The notes beneath the pieces are model-generated. The model saw only the letters and a list, made by a program, of their open reading frames with translations. It did not search any database and was not told the origin of the DNA. The position numbers were made by a program, and so were the translations under genes. A stretch of DNA of 64,000 nucleotides from Vibrio sp. CAU 1672 (GTDB lineage Bacteria > Pseudomonadota > Gammaproteobacteria > Enterobacterales > Vibrionaceae), in contig NZ_JARHUF010000024.1 in assembly GCF_029223195.1 (NCBI RefSeq), positions 1 through 64,000 of the forward strand, written 5' to 3'. Shown here in pieces: positions 52,602-61,664 of the stretch (positions are counted from its first letter, which is position 1; each line of letters begins with the position of its first letter).

Positions 52602-54269
52602 TTATTTGGTAATACGCTTGTACTTGATTCGGTGTGGTTCTGCAGCCTCAGGGCCAAGGGTCTTTTTCAGCCAGTCCATGTACTCGGTGTAGTTACCCTC
52701 GTAGAAGTTGACCTGGCCTTCGTCACGGTAGTCAATGATGTGGGTAGCGATACGGTCCAGGAACCAACGGTCGTGCGAGATCACCATGGCACAGCCAGGG
52801 AACTCCAGCAGGGCTTCTTCTAGCGCTCGTAGCGTTTCTACGTCAAGGTCGTTGGTCGGTTCGTCGAGCAGCAGCACGTTACCGCCAGCTTTAAGTAGCT
52901 TGGCCAGGTGGACACGGTTGCGTTCACCGCCAGACAGCTCGCCGATGATTTTCTGTTGGTCTGAGCCTTTGAAGTTAAAGCGAGAGCAGTACGCACGAGC
53001 CGGAATTTCAAAGTTGTTGATCTTGATGATATCTGCGCCTTCAGAAATCTCCTGGAATACCGTTTTTGAATCGTCCATGCTGTCACGGAACTGATCAACC
53101 GACGCCAGTTTTACGGTATCACCCATTTCGATGGTGCCTGAATCTGGCTGTTCTGTGCCACTTAGCATCTTGAACAGGGTTGATTTACCCGCGCCGTTGG
53201 CACCAATGATGCCAACGATGGCACCTTTAGGCATATTGAATGACAGGTCATCAATCAGAACGCGACCGTCGAATGACTTAGTCAGGTTCTTCACTTCAAT
53301 TACTTTGTCACCCAGACGCTCACCTGGCGGAATGAACAGTTCGTTGGTTTCATTACGCTTCTGGTGATCGCCGCTTTGTAGCTCTTCAAAGCGTGCCATA
53401 CGTGCTTTAGATTTCGCCTGACGACCTTTCGGGTTTTGACGAACCCACTCAAGTTCTTTCTCAATGGTTTTCTGACGAGCTTTCTCTTGTGAGGCTTCTT
53501 GTTGCAGACGGGCGTCTTTCTGCTCCAGCCAAGAAGTATAGTTACCCTGCCATGGAATACCTTCACCACGGTCAAGTTCAAGAATCCAACCCGCAGCGTT
53601 GTCGAGGAAGTAACGGTCGTGGGTAATCGCCACTACCGTACCGGTGTAATCGACCAGGAAGCGTTCCAGCCACGCGACTGACTCAGCATCCAGGTGGTTG
53701 GTTGGTTCGTCGAGCAGCAACATGTCTGGCTTCTCAAGTAGCAGACGACAGATGGCAACACGGCGACGTTCACCACCAGACAGGTGGGCAATCTTCTGAT
53801 CCCACTCTGGCAGACGCAGTGCATCCGCAGCGCGCTCTAGTGTGTTCTCCAGGTTGTGGCCATCTTTGGTTTGAATCAGTGCTTCCAGCTCACCTTGTTC
53901 TTTGGCCAGCGCATCGAAGTCGGCGTCAGGTTCTGCGTAAGCTGCATATACTTCATCGAGACGCTTCATGGCACCAGCAACGTCAGCAACCGCTTCTTCA
54001 ACCACTTCACGAACTGTTTTTGATTCGTCCAGAACCGGTTCCTGAGGCAGGTAGCCCACGTTCAGGCCTGGTTGTGGACGTGCTTCACCGTCGATATCCG
54101 TGTCGATACCTGCCATGATACGTAACAGGGTGGATTTACCTGCGCCGTTCAGACCTAAAACACCGATTTTCGCACCAGGGAAGAAGCTCAGGGAGATGTC
54201 TTTCAGAATTTGACGCTTGGGCGGCACAATTTTGCTCACCCGCGACATGGTATATACGTATTCAGCCAT
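52602..54269 (-). CDS. ettA: Energy-dependent translational throttle protein EttA (ABC-F)
   Basis: A cytoplasmic ABC-F ATPase that gates ribosome entry into elongation according to energy state. 555 aa. Two ATPase domains: Walker A GLNGAGKSTLLR near residue 40 and GANGAGKSTLFKM near residue 355; signatures LSGGERRRVA and LSGGERNRVH; Walker B LLLDEPTNHLD and LLLDEPTNDLD. The inter-domain arm is basic. Codon use is biased. Divergent from slt. Confidence 0.95.
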   Translation of the reverse strand: MAEYVYTMSRVSKIVPPKRQILKDISLSFFPGAKIGVLGLNGAGKSTLLRIMAGIDTDIDGEARPQPGLNVGYLPQEPVLDESKTVREVVEEAVADVAGAMKRLDEVYAAYAEPDADFDALAKEQGELEALIQTKDGHNLENTLERAADALRLPEWDQKIAHLSGGERRRVAICRLLLEKPDMLLLDEPTNHLDAESVAWLERFLVDYTGTVVAITHDRYFLDNAAGWILELDRGEGIPWQGNYTSWLEQKDARLQQEASQEKARQKTIEKELEWVRQNPKGRQAKSKARMARFEELQSGDHQKRNETNELFIPPGERLGDKVIEVKNLTKSFDGRVLIDDLSFNMPKGAIVGIIGANGAGKSTLFKMLSGTEQPDSGTIEMGDTVKLASVDQFRDSMDDSKTVFQEISEGADIIKINNFEIPARAYCSRFNFKGSDQQKIIGELSGGERNRVHLAKLLKAGGNVLLLDEPTNDLDVETLRALEEALLEFPGCAMVISHDRWFLDRIATHIIDYRDEGQVNFYEGNYTEYMDWLKKTLGPEAAEPHRIKYKRITK

Positions 54270-54482
54270 TGCCGATCGTTCCTAAATTAACTGTCATGTA
54301 AAGCGGCTATTTTATACCAACTGCCCGGCTTTTGTTACCGCAATGCAAGAAATTCGCGTTTGGTCGGTTTTCTTATCTGCAGTTGACCGGAAACTCACAG
54401 TTTTAAGGTATACACTTTGGTTATTTGGCGATGCTATTGCAACGTGTATCGTATCGCTATGTCTGACAGGTAAGTAGTGACG

Positions 54483-54575
54483 ATGAAGAGCGCGCGGAGC
54501 CTATTGCATACAGGGCTCTGCCTCCTCTCTTTTAGGTTGTGCATGCAAGCGAAGTCGGTGCATCGACGCATCTGA
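54483..54575 (+). CDS. Possible 30-aa leader ORF upstream of slt
   Basis: A 30-codon ORF (MKSARSLLHTGLCLLSFRLC...) resembles a short signal-like peptide and ends 14 nt before the slt ATG in another frame. Its ribosome site is weak (AGGT, 12 nt away). The rest of the 54270-54589 gap shows only AT-rich promoter-like DNA. Low confidence. Confidence 0.2.
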   Translation: MKSARSLLHTGLCLLSFRLCMQAKSVHRRI

Positions 54576-54589
54576 GGGTATAAGAAACG

Positions 54590-56527
54590 ATGAGATTTGA
54601 TTTATCGCCGTGGGCGAAGAAGATGTGCTGCGCAATGACGTTGTGCTGTGTCAGTCTTTCGGCTGATGCAGCATTAAGCCTGAATAAGCAGCGTGAGTTC
54701 TATGAGCAGGCGCAGCAACTGATCGATGAGCGTAATATCGATGCTTATCATGCCATAAGAACCAATATTGCCGACTACCCACTCACCCCCTATATCGATT
54801 ACCGGGTACTGTTACGGCAGTTTCCAGAGCTCTCCTGGCAGCAGGTAGAGGCGTTTATCAACCAACACCAGACGTTTCCGTTCGCTACACGTATTCGTGC
54901 CCCTTATTTAGACTATCTCTATCGCCAGCAAGCCTGGTCGACGATTGCTGAGTTTCAGCGTAGCGAGCCGGTCGGCGAGCGTTACCAGTGTATTTTTTTC
55001 CGGACTCATTATCAGCTTGGCAACACTGAGACGGCGTTTAAGGGGGCTGAGCGCATGTGGTTGCGCGGGCAGAATATTGCCGATGAGTGCGATGCGCTGT
55101 TTAAGGCCTGGAATGAGGCCGGTCGACGCAGCGACGCCTTGATTTTGCAGCGTATGCTGCTGGCATTTGAGGCTCGTAACGGTCGCCTTATGCGTTATCT
55201 CAAAACTTTGCCAAAAGCAGACAAGGCGCAGCAGCAGGCACTGCAGATGCTGGCCCTGTTTGACCAACCAGAGAAGGTCGCCAAGTTTGCTCAACGTCAT
55301 CCAGCTGATGATTTCTATCGTGCGCAAGTGGAATACGCACTGAAGAAGCTGGCCAGAAAGAACGTTGAGCAGGCACAAGCGCAGTATGCCAGGGCAGTCA
55401 AAGCGCAGCAGATCCCAGCGCAACAAGCTCAGGCTTTGGCGGACTATATTGCATTGCGTCTGATCCGTACCGAATCGGAGGCGTTGGCGGTATGGCGAGA
55501 TCAGGTGATAGGGCAGAGCTCGGACGCGGATTTGATAAAAACGCGCATTCGTCTAGCGATCCAAAACGCAGACTGGCAAGCCGTGCGAGCGTGGATCGCT
55601 AAGCTGGACGCGGAACGCCAGGCCTCACTGCGTTGGCAATATTGGCTCGGGCGCAGTGAAATTGCGTTAGGGGATGAAATAAAAGGTAAGCAGCGTTTAA
55701 GTAAACTGGTGGGCCAGCGTAACTTTTACAGTGTGGCAGCGGCTAATCGCATTGGTCAGTCCTTTAACTATCCCTCGAGCTCAGTTCAGCTGGAACGTAA
55801 AGTCTTGCAGCCCTATCAGGATGCATTGGTCCGGATTGAGGAGTTGATTGCGGTCGATAAAATTGCTGCGGCGAAAAGTGAGTGGCAGTATTTGCTGGGA
55901 CGGGTCAGTAAAGATGAAAAATCCATGCTGGCGGCGTACGCGGCATCAAAGCGCTGGCACCATTTAACCGTCACAGCCAGCATTCAAGCCAAAATGTGGG
56001 ATAACATCGAGTTGCGCTTCCCGATCGCGCATCGCTGGTGGTTTAATTTTTATGCGGATAAACATGGTCTGGACCCGATCACCCTGATGTCATTGGCCAG
56101 GCAGGAAAGTGCACTGGATGTTGAGGCGCGCTCTCCGGTTGGGGCGCGGGGAATTATGCAGATCATGCCTTCGACCGCCAAGTACACCGCGCACAAGTAT
56201 CAATTGAGCTATCAGGATAGCGACGATTTATACAATGTCGGGAAAAATATCGAAATCGGTACTCAATATCTGCAAGGATTACTTGAGGACTACAATAATA
56301 ATCGTATTTTTGCGCTCGCTGCTTATAATGCGGGGCCTAACCGAGTAAAAACGTGGCGAGAGCGAACCCAGGGTAAACTGGATGCCTATGCATTTATCGA
56401 GGCCATTCCGTTTAAAGAAACACGAGGTTATGTACAGAACATATTAATGTTTGAAACCTATTATCGTGATTTACTGGGCATCGACGGTGCGTTCTTGAAT
56501 CAGCATGAGATCAATACCAAGTATTGA
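54590..56527 (+). CDS. slt: Soluble lytic transglycosylase
   Basis: A periplasmic muramidase cutting glycan strands with 1,6-anhydro bond formation, so it feeds AnmK and NagZ. 645 aa. Signal peptide ending ...LSADAA near residue 28; a long alpha-superhelical U domain; the C-terminal SLT domain with catalytic Glu in LARQESALDVEARSPVGARGIMQIMP near residue 505, then GAYNAGP-like AAYNAGPNRV. The trpR gene starts 13 bp after its stop. Confidence 0.93.
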   Translation: MRFDLSPWAKKMCCAMTLCCVSLSADAALSLNKQREFYEQAQQLIDERNIDAYHAIRTNIADYPLTPYIDYRVLLRQFPELSWQQVEAFINQHQTFPFATRIRAPYLDYLYRQQAWSTIAEFQRSEPVGERYQCIFFRTHYQLGNTETAFKGAERMWLRGQNIADECDALFKAWNEAGRRSDALILQRMLLAFEARNGRLMRYLKTLPKADKAQQQALQMLALFDQPEKVAKFAQRHPADDFYRAQVEYALKKLARKNVEQAQAQYARAVKAQQIPAQQAQALADYIALRLIRTESEALAVWRDQVIGQSSDADLIKTRIRLAIQNADWQAVRAWIAKLDAERQASLRWQYWLGRSEIALGDEIKGKQRLSKLVGQRNFYSVAAANRIGQSFNYPSSSVQLERKVLQPYQDALVRIEELIAVDKIAAAKSEWQYLLGRVSKDEKSMLAAYAASKRWHHLTVTASIQAKMWDNIELRFPIAHRWWFNFYADKHGLDPITLMSLARQESALDVEARSPVGARGIMQIMPSTAKYTAHKYQLSYQDSDDLYNVGKNIEIGTQYLQGLLEDYNNNRIFALAAYNAGPNRVKTWRERTQGKLDAYAFIEAIPFKETRGYVQNILMFETYYRDLLGIDGAFLNQHEINTKY

Positions 56528-56540
56528 GAGAGGTAACTGG

Positions 56541-56843
56541 ATGTCACAAGACCCCGAGTATAAAGACTGGCAACAGATCGTTGAGTTGATTAAGGCGAGT
56601 GTCGCAGACCAGCAGCATGAGATGTTGCTGACAATGTTGATGACGCCAGATGAGAGGGACGCCCTGATCGCGCGGGTGAATATTTTCCATGAGCTACTCA
56701 AAGGAGAGTTATCCCAGCGCCAGATCAGTCAGATGCTGGGGGTAGGGATTGCGACCATCACTCGCGGTTCGAATGAACTGAAATCCAAATCTGATACAGA
56801 CAAGCGGGCATTGAAGACATTGCTCGATAATGAAAAAAAATAA
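56541..56843 (+). CDS. trpR: Trp operon repressor
   Basis: A tryptophan-responsive repressor, 100 aa, dimeric helical protein. The helix-turn-helix is GELSQRQISQMLGVGIATITRGSNELK near residues 62-88. GAGAGGTAACTGG precedes the ATG at 56541; in-frame codons back to 56505 overlap slt and are rejected. Downstream of slt, as in E. coli. Confidence 0.95.
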   Translation: MSQDPEYKDWQQIVELIKASVADQQHEMLLTMLMTPDERDALIARVNIFHELLKGELSQRQISQMLGVGIATITRGSNELKSKSDTDKRALKTLLDNEKK

Positions 56844-56871
56844 AAAGGGCGGTGATACCGCCCTTTTTATT
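56842..56871. terminator. Terminator after trpR
   Basis: Stem AAAAAGGGCGGT / ACCGCCCTTTTT, loop GAT, with T runs on both strands; serves slt-trpR. Confidence 0.92.
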
Positions 56872-56923
56872 TGGTTGTCTGACCCGTCCCTTAATGTGTT
56901 TACCTGTTAAGGGCGAATTATGA

Positions 56924-57472
56924 CTATAAGTTGACCGGGAAGTGATCCGGGTTGGTAAAGGGGATCAAGGCCAGGATCAGGGCTTGATGATATACCGAGC
57001 TGCGCGTCAGCTGGTGCTGGGTGAGCAAACCGATCGCGCCCCCTTTTTGCTTAATATTATCGGTTGCGAAGACCTCGTCCATCACATCGCCTAATTCGTT
57101 GGCATCTTGAAGCTTTTCCAGTACTAGAGGCGGCAGCATCAAGCTGGCAGATCGTGACTCTCCCCGGACGCAGTCCGATTCAATGACCATCCAGGCAAAG
57201 GTCATACTACCTTCAATGCCGGCTTCCAGGCCAACGTAGAAATCCCCATCAGTCAGTGCTGCTTTGGCATTTCTTACTCGGTTTAAGGCTCCAAGATGCG
57301 TTTCTTCATTGCTCATCGGCTGATCGGCAACCTGGCTCGCAACGCTGACACCAGTAAACTCGAATGTTTGCCCGGGGAATGCACTGCAAAATGCACTCTC
57401 CACGGCTTTGATTTTGGCTGGGTTCAGTGAGGCTATCACCACCTTTTGGCCTACTATGATCTCAGAGCTCAT
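56924..57472 (-). CDS. yjjX: Inosine/xanthosine triphosphatase (YjjX/NTPase family)
   Basis: A house-cleaning nucleotide triphosphatase for ITP and XTP. 182 aa. The N-terminal VVIASLNPAKIKAVESAF is the NTPase_1 fold phosphate-binding region, and YVGLEAGIEG supplies the metal-binding Glu. AAGGACA precedes the ATG. Between trpR (convergent) and pheA (10 bp upstream, same direction), so it may be read from the pheA transcript. Confidence 0.92.
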   Translation of the reverse strand: MSSEIIVGQKVVIASLNPAKIKAVESAFCSAFPGQTFEFTGVSVASQVADQPMSNEETHLGALNRVRNAKAALTDGDFYVGLEAGIEGSMTFAWMVIESDCVRGESRSASLMLPPLVLEKLQDANELGDVMDEVFATDNIKQKGGAIGLLTQHQLTRSSVYHQALILALIPFTNPDHFPVNL

Positions 57473-57482
57473 GGGTGTCCTT

Positions 57483-58661
57483 TTAGTTCAGTTTGACCTG
57501 GGTCGGTTTGACGTTTTCGCTCGGGTAGCAGCCCAGAACTTTCAGGTGCTTGGTGATTTTGGTCAGTTCAAGCAACGCTTTTTGCATTTCTTCTGAGTCG
57601 AGATGCGCTTCGAGATCAACGTAGAACATCTCTTCCCACGGATTACCCATGATAGGACGCGATTCCAGTTTGGTCATATTGATCCCGTAACGTTGCAACA
57701 CCAACAGCGTTTCTACCAATGAGCCAGCCTCCTGGGAGGTGGACATGATCAGCGTGGTCTTAGCCGGAATTTGTGTGGAGACCTCAACCGGTTTACGCGC
57801 AACCACTATAAAACGGGTGTGGTTTTCGGTTTGGTTGGCAATGTTGCCCTGAATCGCCTGCAGGCCGTAAAGTTTACCGCTTGAAGCATTGCCGATAGCG
57901 GCGACGTCATCGCGGTGAAGCTCTTGGACCTTCTGCATCGCATCGGCGGTGCTGGCACACGATTCCAGCTTGACCCCTTTCAGACGGCTGAGGAACTCAC
58001 TGCACTGTTGATGAGGCTGTGGGTGTGAGTAGAGCGTTTTGAGGTTTTCCAGACGGATATCCTGGGTCGCAACTAAGCAGTGCTCAATCGGTTGAGTGAG
58101 CTCACCGACGATATACAGTGTGGTGTGCTGCAGCAGATCATACACTTCGTTGATTGAGCCGGAGCTGGTGTTCTCGATCGGCAGTACCCCATAATCCGCG
58201 TGACCAGACTCCACCGTTTGGGCGACTTCCTTAAAGTGATCGCAATTGAGTTCGATCAGCTCGGTATTTTTGCGGCTGAAGAACTCGCGGCTTGCCAGGT
58301 GCGAATATGAGCCTTTGGCCCCGAGGAAGGCCACGCGGGCGAGAGGCTTGCGGCTGTGTTGAGGATTAACCTGGTTCTGTAAGTAGCTTTGTTGCAACAG
58401 GACCGAATCTTCGATAATGGTATGGAAAAGTTTGGTGATGTACTGAGCATCCAGGTCGTACTTTGCTTGCCCGTTGGTGATCAGCTTGACCAAGAGTTGT
58501 TGTTCCCGCACGGCGTCGCGCACCGGTTTGGCGGTTTGCACCTTGCTCTTGGCCACTTCAATACTGAGCTTGCGTCGTTCTGATAGCAGTTTCAGCAGGT
58601 TATCATCCAGCTCGTTGAGTCTGGTGCGGATCTCTTCCAGGGAAATAGGTTGGTCAGTCAT
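57483..58661 (-). CDS. pheA: Chorismate mutase / prephenate dehydratase (P-protein)
   Basis: A bifunctional phenylalanine-branch enzyme. 392 aa: AroQ mutase (about 1-95; IRTRLNELDDNLLKLLSERRKL), dehydratase (about 105-285; VAFLGAKGSYSHLA, PIENTSSGSINEV) and C-terminal ACT domain for Phe feedback, containing LESRPIMGNPWEEMFYVDLE. The ATG at 58661 follows AAGGAAA; codons up to 58730 belong to the attenuator region. Controlled by the pheL leader. Confidence 0.95.
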   Translation of the reverse strand: MTDQPISLEEIRTRLNELDDNLLKLLSERRKLSIEVAKSKVQTAKPVRDAVREQQLLVKLITNGQAKYDLDAQYITKLFHTIIEDSVLLQQSYLQNQVNPQHSRKPLARVAFLGAKGSYSHLASREFFSRKNTELIELNCDHFKEVAQTVESGHADYGVLPIENTSSGSINEVYDLLQHTTLYIVGELTQPIEHCLVATQDIRLENLKTLYSHPQPHQQCSEFLSRLKGVKLESCASTADAMQKVQELHRDDVAAIGNASSGKLYGLQAIQGNIANQTENHTRFIVVARKPVEVSTQIPAKTTLIMSTSQEAGSLVETLLVLQRYGINMTKLESRPIMGNPWEEMFYVDLEAHLDSEEMQKALLELTKITKHLKVLGCYPSENVKPTQVKLN

Positions 58662-58676
58662 CAATTCTTTCCTTAT

Positions 58677-58705
58677 AAAAAAGCCCCCCAAGTTGGGAGG
58701 CTTTC
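58677..58705 (-). terminator. pheA attenuator (terminator hairpin)
   Basis: Read leftward, GAAAGCCTCCC / GGGGGGCTTTTTT (loop AACTT) forms a terminator 16 nt before the pheA ATG. Upstream, 58707-58730 is nearly complementary to the Phe codons of pheL (58756-58781), giving the alternative pause hairpin. This is standard Phe attenuation. Confidence 0.88.
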
Positions 58706-58750
58706 TGTTTGTTTTTGACTTTTCTTTCACAAACGAGTTAGCCCCTCCGA

Positions 58751-58798
58751 CTAGGGAAGGAAAAAGAAGTCAAAAATAAACAGTGGGGTTAAGTGCAT
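58751..58798 (-). CDS. pheL: pheA operon leader peptide PheL
   Basis: A 15-aa leader peptide MHLTPLFIFDFFFLP with five Phe codons, ATG at 58798 and TAG at 58753-58751. E. coli PheL ([15 protein letters not shown]) has the same length and the same MKH/MH...P frame. Ribosome stalling at the Phe codons when Phe-tRNA is scarce would free the antiterminator. Its ribosome site is weak. Confidence 0.88.
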   Translation of the reverse strand: MHLTPLFIFDFFFLP

Positions 58799-58859
58799 AA
58801 ATAGTGATTCATTTGTGAATGTTTCAACACAATAAGCAAGCCAGCGGGGAGCGTCAAGC

Positions 58860-58884
58860 AAAAAAATAGCGCCTTTCGGCGCTA
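58860..58884 (-). terminator. Terminator of raiA
   Basis: Stem TAGCGCC / GGCGCTA, loop TTTC; leftward run of Ts. Confidence 0.85.
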
Positions 58885-58903
58885 CTTCCTCAATCTGGTC
58901 GGT

Positions 58904-59230
58904 TTACTCTTCTTCTTCTACTAGCTCAAGCTTACTTGCACGACGGGCTGTCGGTTTGTGGGTCAGCTTATTCAATTGTCGCTCTAGTTTTTGCTCCACT
59001 TCGTTGATAGCGGCGTAAAGATCGTCGTGAGTCGCTGAGGCGATAAGCTGGCCTTTAGGAACTTTAATCACGGCTTCGAATTTCTTCTGTTTGTTCGGTT
59101 CCTCACTGAATGTTGCCTGGCATCCGATGATGTCTACTTGCCATTTCTCCAGCTTTTTAAATTTGCTCTCAATATGAGCACGGATTGCAGAGGTGATTTC
59201 GATGTTTTTACCAGTAATGTTCATTGTCAT
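58904..59230 (-). CDS. raiA: Ribosome-associated inhibitor RaiA (YfiA/short HPF)
   Basis: A stationary-phase and cold-shock ribosome hibernation factor that binds the 30S decoding site. 108 aa from ATG 59230. The MTMNITGKNIEITSAIRAHIESKF start and acidic tail (LVEEEE) match E. coli RaiA rather than Hpf. AGAGG lies 9 nt before the ATG; a start at 59224 is also possible. Located upstream of pheL-pheA, as in E. coli. CGCTACTT-type elements not seen. Confidence 0.9.
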   Translation of the reverse strand: MTMNITGKNIEITSAIRAHIESKFKKLEKWQVDIIGCQATFSEEPNKQKKFEAVIKVPKGQLIASATHDDLYAAINEVEQKLERQLNKLTHKPTARRASKLELVEEEE

Positions 59231-59429
59231 AAATGTTTTCCTCTGTTTCATCCCTCATGGGTTGAATTCAGATTACCGCGTTGAGCATAAAAGAATGTGA
59301 TAAAAGTCACCTTTATTAAGGCGTTTTTGCTAATCAAAAACGAATGTGATCTTTCTCAAGAAGTGTCGCAATAGATCGTGAATTTACTTGTTATCGGAGG
59401 TGAATTGGTTAGATTGGATAGAGTACTGA

Positions 59430-59473
59430 GCTGAAAACTGTCCCGTTTTTAGGGATGTTGTTCAGCCTTTTTT
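59430..59473 (+). terminator. Orphan terminator-like hairpin on the + strand
   Basis: GCTGAA (59430-59435) pairs with TTCAGC (59461-59466); an inner TCCC / GGGA pair; then a T6 tail. No + strand gene is nearby upstream. Confidence 0.5.
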
Positions 59474-59548
59474 CAATATGAGCTAAAATTTAACCAGCGT
59501 TTTTTTGTGAACTGGATCAATGCTCGTGATAAATGCCTGTTTTCTATC

Positions 59549-59584
59549 AACACCGCTCTGTTTTATGGGCGGTGTTTTTGTTTT
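59549..59584 (+). terminator. Second orphan + strand terminator in the raiA-bamD gap
   Basis: ACACCGC / GCGGTGT arms with an 11-12 nt loop and a TTTTTG-TTTTTA tail. The 59231-59822 gap is otherwise free of supported genes, so these hairpins may end a small RNA transcribed rightward from about 59280-59400. Confidence 0.6.
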
Positions 59585-59778
59585 TAGCCCGGTTGCTTTG
59601 TCGGCGGGTTGAATAACTGATGCTTGCGTGTCGGATGTTAAGTCGTTCAAAGCCAGTCAGTCTTTTCTGGCGCAAGACAAGACGCAAGATAAGAACAGAA
59701 GGGAAAACAAACCCGAGCAGAGCGGAACAGTCTGGATTGTCGCGGGAGAGGTGTGAGTGCCTGAGAGTGAAGAAGAGT

Positions 59779-59810
59779 AACCCCGCTCCAGGTTCAACCA
59801 GAGCGGGGTT
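59779..59810 (-). terminator. Terminator of bamD
   Basis: A 10-bp stem AACCCCGCTC / GAGCGGGGTT, 13 bp past the leftward bamD stop; the T tail is interrupted. Confidence 0.75.
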
Positions 59811-59822
59811 AATATTAACGTA

Positions 59823-60551
59823 TTAGTCAGATGGGTTGAGCTTAATCAGCGCTTGAGTACGTGCGATGGCATCATCCAGTCCCAGTTCTTGATACGCTTT
59901 TAACTGAATATGCAGTGACTTGCGAGCCGCTTGCGTATCAGGAAATGATTTTTGCAGTTCCTGACAACGGTTGATCGCAGCAATCCAGGCCTCTCGTCGT
60001 AGATAAAAGTCGGCGGTCGCCAGATCGTAATTGGCCAGACGGTTTTTCAGTGCGATCATGCGTTTTTGTGCATCTTCGGCATATGGGCTGTTCGGGTAAC
60101 GTTCCAAGAGCTTTTTGAAATCATCAAACGCTTTTTTTACCGGCTCTGGATCTCGGTCACTTCGGTCAACATTAAACAGGTCATGCATAAAGTTGCGATC
60201 CTGCGCCATGTTGGTCAGGCCGCGCATGTACAGTACCCAGTCGGTTTTTTCATGAGTCGGATTTAAACGCATAAAGCGAGAAATGGTCGCCAGCCCCAGC
60301 GCCAGATCATCGTTTTTGTAGTAAGCGTAAATGAGATCCAGCTGTACCTGTTCGGAATAAGCACCAAATGGGTAACGAGAGTCGAGGGCTTCGAGTTTTT
60401 CAATCGCAGAAAGCCAGTTACCACTTTGCAGCGACGTTTGCGCTTCTGAATACAATACGGAAGGGGGCACATCAGGAATGATTTCGTCTTTGCTTGCACA
60501 GCCAAACAGAAGGGATACCGCTAAAAGGCCTGTTAAAGTCTGATGTCTCAT
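59823..60551 (-). CDS. bamD: Outer membrane protein assembly factor BamD
   Basis: An essential lipoprotein of the BAM complex that inserts beta-barrel proteins. 242 aa. Signal with lipobox LLFGC (Cys 18); the mature protein is a series of TPR-like helical repeats (NWLSAIEKLEALDSRYPFG, AFDDFKKLLERYPNSPYAEDA). Divergent from rluD, as in E. coli. Confidence 0.95.
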   Translation of the reverse strand: MRHQTLTGLLAVSLLFGCASKDEIIPDVPPSVLYSEAQTSLQSGNWLSAIEKLEALDSRYPFGAYSEQVQLDLIYAYYKNDDLALGLATISRFMRLNPTHEKTDWVLYMRGLTNMAQDRNFMHDLFNVDRSDRDPEPVKKAFDDFKKLLERYPNSPYAEDAQKRMIALKNRLANYDLATADFYLRREAWIAAINRCQELQKSFPDTQAARKSLHIQLKAYQELGLDDAIARTQALIKLNPSD

Positions 60552-60683
60552 ATCAGGAGTCTGTTCCTTGAATTTAAATATTTCTTAAGCTGCCGTTACT
60601 TTCTAGCCAGTAACAGATACAATGTTGGTTATATTTTTCCACAGTCGTGAGCATTAGTCTCACTGTTTTTAAAAAAGTTCGAT

Positions 60684-61661
60684 ATGGCTCAGCAGATTGA
60701 ATTAACAAATACCGTAAAAGATAGCCAGTTAGGCCAACGTCTGGATCAGGCTATCGCAGAGTTGTTCGCCGACTTTTCCCGTTCTCGCCTCAAAGAGTGG
60801 CTGTTAGACGGAAAAGTTCAGGTGGACGGTGTCGTTGTAACCAAACCTCGCACCAAAGTGATGGGTGGTGAAACCATTACCTTGCAAGCCGAGCTTGAAG
60901 ATGAAGAACGCTGGGAAGCGCAAGATATTCCGTTGGATATCGTTTATGAAGATGATGACATCATCGTGATCAATAAGCCGCGTGACTTTGTTGTTCATCC
61001 AGGCGCTGGTACGCCGGACGGAACGGTATTGAATGCCTTGTTGCACCATTACCCAGACATCGCAGAAGTACCTCGTGCCGGAATTGTCCACCGACTGGAT
61101 AAAGATACCACCGGCTTGATGGTGGTGGCCAAAACCGTACCGGCACAAACCCGTTTAGTGCGTGCCCTGCAGAAACGCAATATCACCCGTGAATATGAAG
61201 CCATCGCGATCGGACGTATGACCGCTGGTGGTAAAGTTGAACAGCCGATTGGGCGTCATTCAACCAAGCGTACGTTGATGGCTGTCAGCCCAATGGGTAA
61301 ACCGGCGGTGACGCATTACCGCGTGGCGGAACATTTCCGTGAGCATACCCGTATCCGCCTGCGTTTGGAAACCGGTCGTACTCACCAGATCCGGGTCCAC
61401 ATGGCATATTTACAGCACCCACTGTTAGGCGATACCGCTTATGGTGGCCGAGCCCGTATTCCTTCTGGCGCATCGGAAGAGCTGGCTGCAATGATCCGTG
61501 GTTTTGACCGCCAGGCGCTTCATGCTGCTATGTTGCGTTTTGAGCATCCGATTACCGGTGAAGAGCTGGAGTTCCATGCTCCTATTCCGGATGATATGGT
61601 TGAGATGACCGAAGCGTTGCGTCAGGACACCCTAGAATATGGTCTGCCAGACGAGTACTAG
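60684..61661 (+). CDS. rluD: 23S rRNA pseudouridine synthase RluD
   Basis: Makes pseudouridines 1911, 1915 and 1917 in helix 69 of 23S rRNA. 325 aa. N-terminal S4 domain (RLDQAIAELFADFSRSRLKEWLLDGKVQVDG), then the catalytic domain with Asp in VHRLDKDTTGLMVVAKT near residue 138 and GRTHQIRVHM near residue 232. The pgeF start is 3 bp after its stop. Confidence 0.95.
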   Translation: MAQQIELTNTVKDSQLGQRLDQAIAELFADFSRSRLKEWLLDGKVQVDGVVVTKPRTKVMGGETITLQAELEDEERWEAQDIPLDIVYEDDDIIVINKPRDFVVHPGAGTPDGTVLNALLHHYPDIAEVPRAGIVHRLDKDTTGLMVVAKTVPAQTRLVRALQKRNITREYEAIAIGRMTAGGKVEQPIGRHSTKRTLMAVSPMGKPAVTHYRVAEHFREHTRIRLRLETGRTHQIRVHMAYLQHPLLGDTAYGGRARIPSGASEELAAMIRGFDRQALHAAMLRFEHPITGEELEFHAPIPDDMVEMTEALRQDTLEYGLPDEY

Positions 61662-61664
61662 ATA

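Noticed and set aside
56886..56911. CCCTTAA / TTAAGGG hairpin as a second terminator after yjjX
   Set aside because: The loop is long and no T run follows on either strand, so termination is not convincing.
59620..59826. 68-aa rightward ORF overlapping the bamD end
   Set aside because: Overlaps the bamD terminator and stop, has no ribosome site and looks like random basic sequence.
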